Positions 8,817 through 17,758 of a stretch of 64,000 nucleotides of DNA are shown one piece after another. The notes beneath the pieces were generated by a model, which saw only the letters and a program-made list of their open reading frames with translations, ran no database searches and was not told the DNA's origin. The stretch is from Puniceicoccaceae bacterium K14 (GTDB lineage Bacteria > Verrucomicrobiota > Verrucomicrobiia > Opitutales > Opitutaceae), in the NCBI GenBank assembly GCA_022538095.1, contig JAKYXN010000018.1, positions 19,604 through 83,603 on the forward strand. Reading direction: 5' to 3'. The translations under genes and the position numbers were made by a program. Every line of letters begins with the position of its first letter. The stretch's first letter is position 1.

Positions 8817-9779
8817 TTAGCGGTTGGCCGTGTAGTATTTGTCTACGTTTTCTGCTGTAACCGGAATTACATTACGGTATACTCTCGCTGGAACTTCTAC
8901 TCCTGTCGCAAGTTTTTCGACGAATCCGTATACTTGTGTGGCTACATCTTCATCTGTACCGGTGACGATCATACTCATTTTTACGGCTTCACCGTTTTTG
9001 ATTGCGTCTAGCTCTGGCTTAGTGGCATCAACCGCGAATACTCCAAAGTCTGGTGCGTTTTTCCCGGCAGCTTTAGCAGCTTCGTTTGCTCCGATTGATC
9101 CACCTCCTCCGATGCAAGCAACTACCTTCACATCAGGGTTTGATTGGAAAATGGTTTCCATTTTTGTAATGCCTTCATCTGGGTTGATGGCACTTGTTTC
9201 CGCAATGATCTTAGCATTTGGAGCGTATTTTGTGATTGAGTCACGAATACCATTTCCTCTGGCGAGAAGAACGGGGAGCTGTGGGTAGTTGAGAATCGCA
9301 ACTTCGGTAGTTCCTCCATGTTTGGAATTGATGAAGTTCGATGCTTCTTTACCGACTTGGTATCCGAGGTCGTAGTTGTCAATCAACCACCGAACATCAG
9401 CATTTTCAATGTCATCATCCCAAGCGAGAATTTTTACGCCACGCGACATCGCTTCTTTGCAAGCGTTTTCGATTCCTGCTGGATCTGCGGGGTGAACGAT
9501 GATAACATCTACGCCACGTGCGACGAAGTTTTCAATTTGCATGATCTGCTTGGAGACATTGCTTTCACAAGCTACGTAACTCATTTTGGCTCCGTTTGCT
9601 TCAGCCTTCGTTTGAATAGCTTTACAGTAACCAGACCAAGTGGGGTTGCTGAGGTCTTGAACGGTCATGCCGATCTTTATTTGATCGTTGCCGGCGTCTG
9701 TGTTGTCTTTGTTTCCGCTGCATCCGGTGAATGCGAAGGTAGCGACTAAGACTAATAATCCTATTAGTTTGTTTTTCAT
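8817..9779 (-). CDS. Periplasmic sugar-binding lipoprotein of the ABC importer
   Basis: About 320 residues, starting MKNKLIGLLVLVATFAFTGC. The lipobox FTGC puts the lipidated cysteine at residue 20. The frame is open to a GTG at 9812, but the ATG at 9779 gives the correct signal peptide. The mature part is a ribose-binding-protein fold (Peripla_BP_4): IKIGMTVQDLSNPTW, then GVDVIIVHPADPAGIENACKEA, then GGGGSIGANEAAKAAG. It captures the sugar or polyol for the ABC system and anchors in the membrane. A 26-bp palindrome lies 25 bp upstream, between this gene and the PfkB kinase gene, so it may have its own promoter or control point. Confidence 0.93.
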   Translation of the reverse strand: MKNKLIGLLVLVATFAFTGCSGNKDNTDAGNDQIKIGMTVQDLSNPTWSGYCKAIQTKAEANGAKMSYVACESNVSKQIMQIENFVARGVDVIIVHPADPAGIENACKEAMSRGVKILAWDDDIENADVRWLIDNYDLGYQVGKEASNFINSKHGGTTEVAILNYPQLPVLLARGNGIRDSITKYAPNAKIIAETSAINPDEGITKMETIFQSNPDVKVVACIGGGGSIGANEAAKAAGKNAPDFGVFAVDATKPELDAIKNGEAVKMSMIVTGTDEDVATQVYGFVEKLATGVEVPARVYRNVIPVTAENVDKYYTANR

Positions 9780-9803
9780 AGTGTAGTGTATCAGTTTTGG
9801 GTT

Positions 9804-9829
9804 AAATTTCACCTTATAAGGGGAAATTT
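9804..9829. promoter_or_regulatory. 26-bp near-perfect palindrome, candidate operator
   Basis: The sequence is AAATTTC-A-CCTTATAAGG-G-GAAATTT. It is symmetrical over 26 bp except for one position per arm. It lies between the PfkB kinase gene and the binding-protein gene, 25 bp before the latter's start. Size, symmetry and A/T-rich arms suit a dimeric repressor site. An mRNA-processing hairpin is an alternative. The function is inferred. Confidence 0.5.
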
Positions 9830-9871
9830 TTTGAATTTATGCCATTCGGGGTACGGCATGATGGAATAGAT

Positions 9872-10813
9872 TTAGTGGACTTCGGTTTGAAGAAGTTCTG
9901 CGGGAAGTTTAGGGGTAGCGCCTTTTTCGGTACAGACATAGCCTGCAACTAGGTTGGCGTAGAGGTTTACTCTTTTTAGGGGCCAACCTCTTAGGAGGCC
10001 CGTACAAAGAGCTGCGGTAAACGAGTCGCCGGCGCCGACAGAGTCAGTGGCGTCGACATTGAAGCCATCTGAAACATCAGTTTCAGCGACACCGTTCAAA
10101 ATGCTTCCGTCTCCACCGCGAGTGTAGGCAATGAGATCCAGAGCGAATTTTTCTCTGAGAAGGGTGAGTTGGCTATCGATAGAACCGGAGAGAGAAAAAT
10201 AGTCTGCCAGAGTAGGGAGCTCTTCGTCGCTCACCTTTAAGACGTTAGCGATTTGAAGTGAATCGCTTATTGTTTCACAGTTATAAAAATTTTGGCGTAA
10301 GTTTACGTCGAAGATGCGTAGCGCTTTTTCTGGAGTCGCTTTGACGAATGCTTGGATCGCGGCCCGTGAGGGGGCAGATCTTTGACCGAGTGATCCAAAG
10401 CAAATTGCATCTACAGTTGTCGCAAATTGGCGAAGCTCAGAAGTGAGGCTGATTTTGTCCCATGCCACTGAGCTGGGAAATTGGTAAGTTGGTTTTCCAT
10501 CATCATCGAGCTGGACGTCAACCGACCCGGTGGGGCTATCGTCGTCACGCGAGATGTGCGAAGTGTCGACTCCCATCTCCTTAAGTTCGATTAGCGCTTG
10601 ATCGCCCAATTCATCATAACCGACACAACTCACAACACTAGAATTAGCTCCCATTTGCTTGCAGTGGAATGCGAAGTTTGCAGGGGCTCCACCTAGCTGG
10701 CGGTTATCTGGGAAAATGTCCCATAGAACTTCGCCTAGCCCGGCTATGATGTACCGAGGCTCTGCGTCTTCGTTCTTTGATTTGTTTTCGGGGCTTATCA
10801 TTTTTGACGGCAT
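9872..10813 (-). CDS. PfkB-family sugar kinase (fructokinase-like)
   Basis: A 313-residue ribokinase/PfkB protein. IAGLGEVLWDIFPDNRQLGGAPANFAF splits into the N-terminal GEVLWDIFP and the sugar-contacting GGAPANFA block, typical of fructokinases. The C-terminal signature DATDSVGAGDSFTAAL carries the catalytic aspartate and anion hole. It should phosphorylate the ketose made by the mannitol-type dehydrogenase, fructose being the simplest case. It is the first gene of the minus-strand locus and faces a divergent regulator across an 86-bp region with inverted repeats. The natural start may lie a few residues inside, since the first 18 residues are polar and not conserved-looking. Confidence 0.9.
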   Translation of the reverse strand: MPSKMISPENKSKNEDAEPRYIIAGLGEVLWDIFPDNRQLGGAPANFAFHCKQMGANSSVVSCVGYDELGDQALIELKEMGVDTSHISRDDDSPTGSVDVQLDDDGKPTYQFPSSVAWDKISLTSELRQFATTVDAICFGSLGQRSAPSRAAIQAFVKATPEKALRIFDVNLRQNFYNCETISDSLQIANVLKVSDEELPTLADYFSLSGSIDSQLTLLREKFALDLIAYTRGGDGSILNGVAETDVSDGFNVDATDSVGAGDSFTAALCTGLLRGWPLKRVNLYANLVAGYVCTEKGATPKLPAELLQTEVH

Positions 10814-10833
10814 TAACTTGTCATATTGATATA

Positions 10834-10874
10834 GTTATGTAAAGTGATTTTGTTTACATTAAGTATTGCATAAC
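10834..10874. promoter_or_regulatory. Candidate operator between regulator and sugar operon
   Basis: The 86-bp divergent spacer holds GTTATGTAA (10834-10842) and, inverted, TTGCATAAC (10866-10874), matching at eight of nine positions. An inner pair, ATGTAAA (10837-10843) / TTTACAT (10853-10859), also lies here. The spacer is strongly A/T-rich. Such repeats between a GntR/LacI-type regulator and its target operon are typical autoregulatory binding sites. The assignment is inferred from position. Confidence 0.55.
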
Positions 10875-10899
10875 ATTACATTTAGTTAACAAATGATTC

Positions 10900-12000
10900 A
10901 TGAGTTCTTCAAAACCAACATACTTACAAATTTTTGATGAAGTTAAAAAAAATATCAGAAATAGAAATTTGAGTCCTGGCGATATGCTGCCGACGGACAA
11001 TGAATTGGCTGAACGCTACGGCGTATCACGTCCAACAGTGGCGAAAGCCCTAGGGCTTCTTAGTAAAGAGAAGCTAATAATCAGGCGTCCGGGTTTTGGG
11101 ACTCAGGTCTTGGCTCCTGGCAAATCAGATCTCACTGTTGGTTTGCTCATGCCTCATATGCATGAAACTGAAATTTTTGAGCCAATATGCTCTAGCATAA
11201 CAGAAACGGCGAATCTGGATGGAATGCAGATCGTGCATCCTTCGGAATTGAATTTACGGAACGATAGTCGAGCGATAGCCGAAGCGCTTACACAGAAGTT
11301 TATAGATTTAAAGGTGCACGGTGTTTTTTTCACGCCTGTGGAGCATTTGGATGATCATCAGGAAGAGTTTAACCTTTCCATTTTGGAGAGACTCCATGAG
11401 GCCGGGATTCGGGTGGTTTTAATCGATCGCGATGTGTATCCCTGGCCCCGTCGGACGCCTTATGATTTAATCGGGATCGATAATATAGAGGCGGGTTACG
11501 TAATGACCAATCACTTGATACAAAATGGCTGCCGCAACCTTGCCTTTGTAACTGAGGGGAACCCTGCGATGACTGTTCAACAAAGAATTATCGGAAGCCG
11601 TGAAGCTCATGTTCAGAATGGGTTGCGAGCTCGTGATCTCTCTATGATGGAATGTGACTTGCGTGCTCAGGAGCAGGTGGCGAAGCAACTTATAGAGAGT
11701 AAAATTGATGGAGTCATGTGCGCCAATGATGCCACAGCGGCACCTTTGTTGAGAGCTCTTTTGAACCTCGGAGTTGAGATCCCAAAAGATATGAAAGTTT
11801 GTGGAATTGACGATGTAAAGTACGCCTCATTATTAAGTATTCCCCTCTCTAGCTATCACCAGCCGTGTAAGGACCTTGGTAAAATCGCAGCGAAGACAAT
11901 GATGGATCGAATATTATCCCCTGATCGCCCGCCTCACCGAGTCACTCTAAGTGGAGATATCATGGTTCGCAGTTCATCTTGCATCGAAGAGTCTCGTTAA
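10900..12000 (+). CDS. GntR/LacI-hybrid sugar-responsive transcription regulator
   Basis: A 366-residue protein. Residues 5-70 form a GntR winged helix (YLQIFDEVKKNIRNRNLSPG, then ERYGVSRPTVAKALGLL, then GFGTQVL). Residues about 75-366 form a LacI/periplasmic-binding-protein-like sensor domain (FFTPVEHLDD, VLIDRD, DLIGIDNIEAGY, GVMCANDATAAPLL, KVCGIDDVKYASLL). This AraR-like architecture represses sugar genes until ligand binds. It is transcribed away from the PfkB-ABC-dehydrogenase locus, so it likely controls that locus through the inverted repeats in the spacer. Confidence 0.92.
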   Translation: MSSSKPTYLQIFDEVKKNIRNRNLSPGDMLPTDNELAERYGVSRPTVAKALGLLSKEKLIIRRPGFGTQVLAPGKSDLTVGLLMPHMHETEIFEPICSSITETANLDGMQIVHPSELNLRNDSRAIAEALTQKFIDLKVHGVFFTPVEHLDDHQEEFNLSILERLHEAGIRVVLIDRDVYPWPRRTPYDLIGIDNIEAGYVMTNHLIQNGCRNLAFVTEGNPAMTVQQRIIGSREAHVQNGLRARDLSMMECDLRAQEQVAKQLIESKIDGVMCANDATAAPLLRALLNLGVEIPKDMKVCGIDDVKYASLLSIPLSSYHQPCKDLGKIAAKTMMDRILSPDRPPHRVTLSGDIMVRSSSCIEESR

Positions 12001-12376
12001 ATTGAGGGTGCGCTCAGATGAGCATTTGAAGGTGGAGAACGCTCAGTGAGAACAGGGCGCGTCGATGTATCCAAAATTACCTAGAATGATAATTTTCTGC
12101 CGAAAAAATAGGTTTTGGAACGAGTTTAAAAACATAAGACGGCAATCAGTAAGAAGGAACGGGTAGGGGGAGCGGAATAATAAAGTATGAGTCAATGGCG
12201 AGGCAACTTATTCCTCTACAATGACGATATATATTATGACTGGTAATCTTAGCTTCCGATTTTGGGTGACAGATTTGATGTATCTGCGGTAGTTATCAAT
12301 CAATCCCTTCAATGCGAATTTATCTTAACCCTAAGTCTGACTATTTTGTCTGATAGTTTAATTATCTGAACCATTT
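12001..12376. other. Intergenic region without recognised gene
   Basis: This spacer separates the regulator from hflK. No convincing reading frame, RNA gene or strong hairpin was seen. The last 80 bases are A/T-rich and probably carry the hflK promoter. Confidence 0.5.
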
Positions 12377-13363
12377 ATGAGTAAACAAATTCAAATCGAT
12401 TTGCCCGATGGCTTAAAAGACCTGAAGGGCACAATAGGCTCCTTGGTCACTATCCTCTTGATAATGCTAGTTATCGTGGGAGGTTTCACTAGTTTTTACA
12501 CGGTTCCTGCTGAATCCCAAGGAGTTGTGCTACGTTTTGGGAAATATGTACGTACGAGCCCAGCGGGACTTCATTTTAAGTTACCGTTTGGCATCGAGCA
12601 AAAATATGTTTTGCCGGTTGAAAGGCAGTTACAGCTTGAGTTCGGTTTTGGGACGCCTGGTGGGACCAATCCGGCTCAATTTTCAAACTCGCGAGCCGGC
12701 CAGCTCGAAGAGCGAAACATGGTGACGGGCGATTTGAATGCAGCGACAGTGGAGTGGACCGTCCAATATCGAATTGCAGACCCACGAGCATTCTTGTTTG
12801 AGGTGCGTAATCCAGAGGAGGCAATGCGCCACATCTCGGAGTCGGTAATGCGAGCTGTTGTGGGTGACCGCACGGTAGACGAGGTTATTACGATCGGTCG
12901 CCAAGAAATCGAAAGCGAGTCTTTGGTGAAGATGCAGGAAGTCGCAAATTTGTACAACCTAGGGCTAAGTATCGACCAAGTACAGTTAAAGGATGTGAAT
13001 CCTCCTGAGTTGGTTAGGCCTTCGTTCAATGAAGTGAACGAAGCTCAGCAGCAACGTGAGAAGTTGATTAACATCGCAAAAGGGGAATACAACAAGGTGA
13101 TCCCACGAGCTCGCGGTCGAGCAGACCAAAAAATTCAAGCGGCGGAAGGTTACGCCTTGAAGCGTGTAAATGAAGCAGAGGGTGATGTCGCTCTATTCAA
13201 TGCGGTTTTTGAGGAATACTTAAAGGCTCCTGAGGTGACCAAGCGTCGCATGTATTTGGAGACGATGCAAAAGGTCCTACCTGGTATAGAAGGTAAAGTG
13301 ATTATGGATTCGGAAACGACGCAGATCCTGCCATTTATGCAGATTGCGGCTGAAAAGAAATAA
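12377..13363 (+). CDS. hflK: FtsH protease modulator HflK
   Basis: A 328-residue SPFH/band-7 protein with one N-terminal membrane anchor (about residues 20-43, LVTILLIMLVIVGGFTSFY). VPAESQGVVLRFGKY-like sequence opens the SPFH domain (TVPAESQGVVLRFGKYVRTS). The central part contains RNPEEAMRHISESVMRAVVG and QEVANLYNLGLSIDQVQLKDV. A helical region rich in A, E, R and K follows, typical of HflK. HflK and HflC form a ring around FtsH in the inner membrane and modulate membrane-protein turnover. The partner hflC follows within 20 bases. Confidence 0.93.
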   Translation: MSKQIQIDLPDGLKDLKGTIGSLVTILLIMLVIVGGFTSFYTVPAESQGVVLRFGKYVRTSPAGLHFKLPFGIEQKYVLPVERQLQLEFGFGTPGGTNPAQFSNSRAGQLEERNMVTGDLNAATVEWTVQYRIADPRAFLFEVRNPEEAMRHISESVMRAVVGDRTVDEVITIGRQEIESESLVKMQEVANLYNLGLSIDQVQLKDVNPPELVRPSFNEVNEAQQQREKLINIAKGEYNKVIPRARGRADQKIQAAEGYALKRVNEAEGDVALFNAVFEEYLKAPEVTKRRMYLETMQKVLPGIEGKVIMDSETTQILPFMQIAAEKK

Positions 13364-13381
13364 TTGATTGAGAAAAACATT

Positions 13382-14329
13382 ATGAAACCAATCGCACAAT
13401 TTTTGAGTATTATTATTTTAGTAGTTGGCATCGTCGTCATCTATAAATCTGCCTACGTCGTGTACGAAGCCGAACAGGTTTTGATCACACAATTTGGCAA
13501 GCCTGTGGGCGAAGCTGTAACGGAGGCTGGGCTTTATTTCAAAGTACCCTTTGTCCAAGAGAAGAATGTTATGGATAAGCGCGTATTGAATTGGGATGGA
13601 CGTCCCAATGAAATGTCTACCAAGGAGAAAACCTATATTACGGTGGATACCTATGGACGTTGGCGTATTTCCGACGCGAAGCAGTATTTTCTTCGCTTGA
13701 GTAATGAGCGGAGCGCTCAATCTCGTATCGATAATATTCTAGGTTCGGAAACACGAAGCGCAATTGCGAATCATGAGTTGATCGAAGTGATCCGTACGGA
13801 AATAGATCGCGAACCGAAAAATCTTGAAGAAGTGGAAGGCGCAATTGGGCAGCTCGGAAAGATAGAGAAGGGGCGTAGCAAAATTGAGGAAGAGATATTG
13901 GCGAATGCGGCTCCAAAGTTAGTCGAATTTGGTATCGAACTTTTGGATGTTCGCTTTAAACGAATTAATTACCAAGAGAGCGTTAGGCGCCAGATTTACG
14001 AGCGCATGATTTCGGAACGTCAACAAATTGCTGAGCGATTCCGCTCTGAAGGAGCGGGAGAAGCGGCAAAGATAACGGGTAGCCGTGAACGTGAATTGCA
14101 GAAGATCGAATCGGAAGCTTATCGCACAGTCCAGGAAATCCAAGGTGATGCGGATGCGAAAGCGACAGAGATTTACGCTGACGCCTATAATAAGTCGCCT
14201 GAAGCGGTGAAATTCTACGAATTCAAAATGTCAATGGAGGGGTACGAAACGATTCTTTCTGAGGATACTACTCTGGTTCTGACAACCGACAGCGATTTGT
14301 TCAAGTACCTTAAGGGAGCCGATCAGTAG
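13382..14329 (+). CDS. hflC: FtsH protease modulator HflC
   Basis: A 315-residue SPFH protein. It starts at the ATG at 13382 (MKPIAQFLSIIILVVGIVVI), since the frame's earlier TTG at 13364 lacks support. It has one N-terminal membrane helix, then EAEQVLITQFGKPVGEAVTEAG, whose first part VLITQFGKPVGEAV is the usual opening. LDVRFKRINYQESVRRQIYERMISERQ, containing the classic VRRQIYERM-type helix, supports HflC. The C-terminal EFKMSMEGYETILSED is the normal family end. It works with HflK, 18 bases upstream. Confidence 0.93.
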   Translation: MKPIAQFLSIIILVVGIVVIYKSAYVVYEAEQVLITQFGKPVGEAVTEAGLYFKVPFVQEKNVMDKRVLNWDGRPNEMSTKEKTYITVDTYGRWRISDAKQYFLRLSNERSAQSRIDNILGSETRSAIANHELIEVIRTEIDREPKNLEEVEGAIGQLGKIEKGRSKIEEEILANAAPKLVEFGIELLDVRFKRINYQESVRRQIYERMISERQQIAERFRSEGAGEAAKITGSRERELQKIESEAYRTVQEIQGDADAKATEIYADAYNKSPEAVKFYEFKMSMEGYETILSEDTTLVLTTDSDLFKYLKGADQ

Positions 14330-14336
14330 TATATAA

Positions 14337-15362
14337 ATGGGGCTCCCGATCGTATCAATTGTTGGAGACGCCTTTCAGATAAACGGCCAGCCTACCTATG
14401 CTGGTCGTTATTGGGAGGGAAACAAGATAGAGGGACTTTTGTTGAATTCTCGAATGGTGCAAGGCGTCTTCGATGATGAAAATCCTGATACACGAGATCT
14501 CTTCAAGTACTCTGATACGAGAACGTGGGACCCAAATCGAAATACCGATGAGTTTGTGGCCGCGATGGATTCTTGGGTATCGTATGGTCTCAACTGCTTT
14601 ACGCTCAATCTTCAGGGAGGGAGCCCTACGGGCTACGGAAATGCTGAATGGCTAAATTCAGCATTTACCTCCGACGGCTCGCTCAAACCAGCTTATGTTG
14701 AGCGCTTAAATCGTATTCTGGCAAAAGCGGAGGAATTGGATATGGTTGTTATCCTCGGCCTTTATTACTTCGGACAGGATCAACATTTGGAAGACGAAGC
14801 GGCCGTGGTAAGAGGTGTGGATGAGGTAGTGAATTGGGTATTGGTGGAAGGATATCGCAATGTCATGATCGAAATTTGTAACGAGTGTGATATACCAGAA
14901 TACACCCATGAGGTCCTAAGGCCTTCCCGCGTTCATGAGCTGATCGAGCGAGTAAAGTGCTATGAAGTGGATGGTCAGCGTTTGCTCGCAAGCGTAAGCT
15001 TTCGAGGAGGGGCTATTCCTACAGCCAAGGTTGTGGCGTCGGCAGATTTTATTTTGCTGCATGGGAACGATGTCGAGGATACAGAGTTCATAAAGGAAAT
15101 GGTTGTTCAAACAAAGGCGATCTCTGGCTATAGAGGGCAGCCAATAGTTTTTAACGAAGACGACCACTACGATTATGATAAGCCTGAGTCTAATTTTCGT
15201 AGTGCCATCGAATCGTACGCCTCTTGGGGGTATTTTGACTATCGCCGCTCGAATGAAAAAGATATTTCAATTGGGTATCAATCAGTGCCCGTAGATTGGG
15301 GTGTTAATGATTCCAGAAAGAGAGCGTTTTTTGAATACGTAAAAGTAATAGCTGGTTTGTAA
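14337..15362 (+). CDS. GH5-like clan A glycoside hydrolase, predicted cytoplasmic
   Basis: A 341-residue TIM-barrel protein. Residues 65-92 hold the WDPNRNTDEFVAAMDSWVSYGLN region typical of cellulase-like folds. N182-E183 in IEICNECD matches the acid/base Asn-Glu of clan GH-A. E274 in PIVFNEDD is the expected nucleophile position. No signal peptide is present, so it should act inside the cell or on imported oligosaccharide. It starts only seven bases after hflC and may share its transcript, which is an unusual partner for hflKC. The substrate cannot be told from sequence. Confidence 0.72.
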   Translation: MGLPIVSIVGDAFQINGQPTYAGRYWEGNKIEGLLLNSRMVQGVFDDENPDTRDLFKYSDTRTWDPNRNTDEFVAAMDSWVSYGLNCFTLNLQGGSPTGYGNAEWLNSAFTSDGSLKPAYVERLNRILAKAEELDMVVILGLYYFGQDQHLEDEAAVVRGVDEVVNWVLVEGYRNVMIEICNECDIPEYTHEVLRPSRVHELIERVKCYEVDGQRLLASVSFRGGAIPTAKVVASADFILLHGNDVEDTEFIKEMVVQTKAISGYRGQPIVFNEDDHYDYDKPESNFRSAIESYASWGYFDYRRSNEKDISIGYQSVPVDWGVNDSRKRAFFEYVKVIAGL

Positions 15363-15451
15363 TTTTGCTGGGTGTGCAAACGCATGCCAAACCGTATCTC
15401 GATAAATCCTGATTAAGGCTATTGAGAATCAGAGTAAACGGTGGAAACTAT

Positions 15452-17434
15452 TTAGTCGATTCTTGGGAGATCGGAATGCTGGATCTCCCAGTCTGGTAGG
15501 GATTCGTGTTCCAATATCCAATGCCCTTTAGCTCCTGATTTAACTTTCCAAGGAGTCGATTCTTCTTTGGAAACACCGGTCCACATAAGAGCTGCAAGGG
15601 TTAGGTTATCGCCTGAAATTTCGTCAGACCTCAAAACAGGAACCTTGTGGTAGGGATTTCGGATATTGAGGCGAGGCGTTTTGTTATCGAGCCTCTCTTC
15701 GTAGGCTAAGGAGGTGAATCCACTGAGGTTTTGCACGGCGACCGAACGCTCTTCTGAGCTGGCGATCGAGTATAGCTCAGTAGTCTTGCTTACTAGAGAG
15801 CTTGGATCGTTGGATCCGATAGAATAACCTCCAAAGTTAAATACGGAAGGTGATTGGGACGAAACTCGATTGAGGCAAAGCGTCCAACCTTCGTTCCAAA
15901 AAAGGGTCGATTTTATCTGCGTAATGAAGGGGTCTTCGCGTAAGCCGTAGCTATACATGTAAGAAATATAGTCGGTTCCTACGTGTATTGGAAAAGTGGA
16001 GTTGCGGCCATAGCGTTGTTTTCCGTCTGAGGATGCAACCGTGAGCGCTGCGTCAAAGGGCGTGAACGATGCATCGTGCGTGATATTAAAACCGTTTCCA
16101 GTACGGTAACTTACACGTCCCCAGTTAGCGGATCCGTAGCGTCGAACATTGCCGAGGGAAATGTTGGAACCTGCGTTGAGTAGCTCTATTTCTCCGTCAA
16201 TTCCGCGGAGGACGAAACCAGGTGCCTTAATCGCGTGAACGAAATCGCCGCGTTCCGCAGGGTAAGGTTTCTCGTCCTCAGTCCAAAACGGATGCGAAGG
16301 CGGAAGCATCATCATCATAAGCCCTTTGGAGGCCCAGTAAGGTGATGCTGCGCAGCTATAGGGTTCGACCATCTCGGGAAATTCATCCGTCCAGCCAAGA
16401 GACAGACAGCCTTGCTCTTGGGTTATGGGGTGACTCATGAAAAACTCCAAATTCTTGCGACAGATGCGACGCATTTCCCCGTAGGGGATGGAGTCGAGTT
16501 CATGTTTAGCGGCTAGCCCAAAGACACCGAGTGCGTTGAAGCGGTAGGTGATGGATCTGCCATAAGCGATATGCTGCCCACTGGCGGCAAAGAAATGGGC
16601 GTAGTCCTTTACGAAGGCCTTTGACCATGCGAGCCAACGTTTGGTCCTCTCTGGATTGTTGTGTCCGTATTTGAGAGCCCACCACATGCCGTAGGTGTGG
16701 AAGGCGTATGCGTTGTAGTGATCGAAGCTCTGGTTAGAGCCATCGATAAACCAGCCACCACCTTGGTGCATGGTTTCGAGTTGGCGGAACATGTAGTCGA
16801 GGAGAGCGGCGTCCTCTGGTTCTTCGAAGCCGTTGTTCCGTAAAAACTCTAGAGTGAGTACACCGAAGAACAAATGATTATTCCAGTAGCGGGCACTACC
16901 ACGCATCGATTTTAGCCAGTCGGCTATTTGTTGTTTTTCGGATTCTGTGAGGGGCTCCCAAAGCTGTTCCTTGGCGACCTCAAGGGACAGGGTGATGATT
17001 GCCATTTCTACCCCATGTTGGTGATAGTTCCTGAGATGGCCCCAGAATTTAGGACTCTCTGGATTCGTCCCGAGTACGAGGGCGTCTCTAACCCATTTAG
17101 CGACTTCTTCGCGATCGAGGCCAATCGCGTCGCGGTCTGTGGGAACAGGGGTAGACTGGAGCCAAAGAGCTGTTAGGAGGCACGGGCGAGAAAAACTCTC
17201 TAATTCGTCCGCCATCAGATCATGATCGCTCGCGGGGCCGATCATTGGGAGGGTGGACTCGCCTGGCTCCATGAGTGCGACGAGCGGTCTTACCAACTCC
17301 TGAGTCGTTTGTTCAAACTGGATATATGCCTCTGGTAACTCGGATGCCTTGGGGTTTGAAGCAAAGGCGGTTGCGATGAGGCTCAAACAAAAGAAGAGCC
17401 CTGATTTGGTTTGGGAAGTAAGTATTCGGATCAT
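15452..17434 (-). CDS. Secreted DUF2264-family protein
   Basis: A 660-residue protein with a signal peptide (SGLFFCLSLIATAFASNPKA). Residues about 40-390 match the DUF2264 family, an all-alpha toroid resembling unsaturated glucuronyl/rhamnogalacturonyl hydrolase folds. Blocks include RPCLLTALWLQS, FGVLTLEFLRNNGF, GSNQSFDHYNAYAFHTYGMW and QGCLSLGWTDEFPEMVEPYS. The C-terminal ~270 residues are beta-rich. Its biochemical role is unknown. Association with polysaccharide-degrading genes is common and suggests glycan breakdown in the periplasm or outside the cell. It is a single gene with no tight partner. Confidence 0.82.
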   Translation of the reverse strand: MIRILTSQTKSGLFFCLSLIATAFASNPKASELPEAYIQFEQTTQELVRPLVALMEPGESTLPMIGPASDHDLMADELESFSRPCLLTALWLQSTPVPTDRDAIGLDREEVAKWVRDALVLGTNPESPKFWGHLRNYHQHGVEMAIITLSLEVAKEQLWEPLTESEKQQIADWLKSMRGSARYWNNHLFFGVLTLEFLRNNGFEEPEDAALLDYMFRQLETMHQGGGWFIDGSNQSFDHYNAYAFHTYGMWWALKYGHNNPERTKRWLAWSKAFVKDYAHFFAASGQHIAYGRSITYRFNALGVFGLAAKHELDSIPYGEMRRICRKNLEFFMSHPITQEQGCLSLGWTDEFPEMVEPYSCAASPYWASKGLMMMMLPPSHPFWTEDEKPYPAERGDFVHAIKAPGFVLRGIDGEIELLNAGSNISLGNVRRYGSANWGRVSYRTGNGFNITHDASFTPFDAALTVASSDGKQRYGRNSTFPIHVGTDYISYMYSYGLREDPFITQIKSTLFWNEGWTLCLNRVSSQSPSVFNFGGYSIGSNDPSSLVSKTTELYSIASSEERSVAVQNLSGFTSLAYEERLDNKTPRLNIRNPYHKVPVLRSDEISGDNLTLAALMWTGVSKEESTPWKVKSGAKGHWILEHESLPDWEIQHSDLPRID

Positions 17435-17632
17435 TGTGGGGATGCAGTTTAAGTTGCAGATCGATCTTTAGAAAACGGAGAATTTACCAGATAGCGATTA
17501 TATTTCTTTTCGCTTGGCTTGAAATCGGAGCAGATGGCTGCGGGGGGGAGAAATATGAACACACACGCTTCGTTTATCCGACTGCGTCGGACATAGGGAT
17601 CTTTGATCCGACACATTCTGCAGGATCAATTC

Positions 17633-17697
17633 GTAGGGCTCGAGCTTGCTCGATGCCGTTGTTGGATGGACGGCACTCAGCGAGCTGAGGCCCCTAC
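17633..17697. repeat. REP/BIME-like palindromic element
   Basis: Two inverted units, each with head GTAGGG and an imperfect hairpin, face each other across TTGTTGGATGGA. The left unit is GTAGGGCTCGAGCTTGCTCG followed by ATGCCG. On the opposite strand the right unit is GTAGGGGCCTCAGCTCGCTG followed by AGTGCCG. The shared head and tail (TGCCG) with different stems is the architecture of bacterial REP doublets mobilised by RAYT transposases. It lies in the 324-bp gene-free gap 17435-17758, which also has smaller inverted repeats (TCCGAC/GTCGGA at ~17578-17592; TTGATCC/GGATCAA near 17604-17629). Confidence 0.65.
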
Positions 17698-17758
17698 TGG
17701 TTGTGAGGGTGTGGGCGAGTGTTTCTGAGCTAAATTAGAAGAGGAGAATTCGTTTTTT

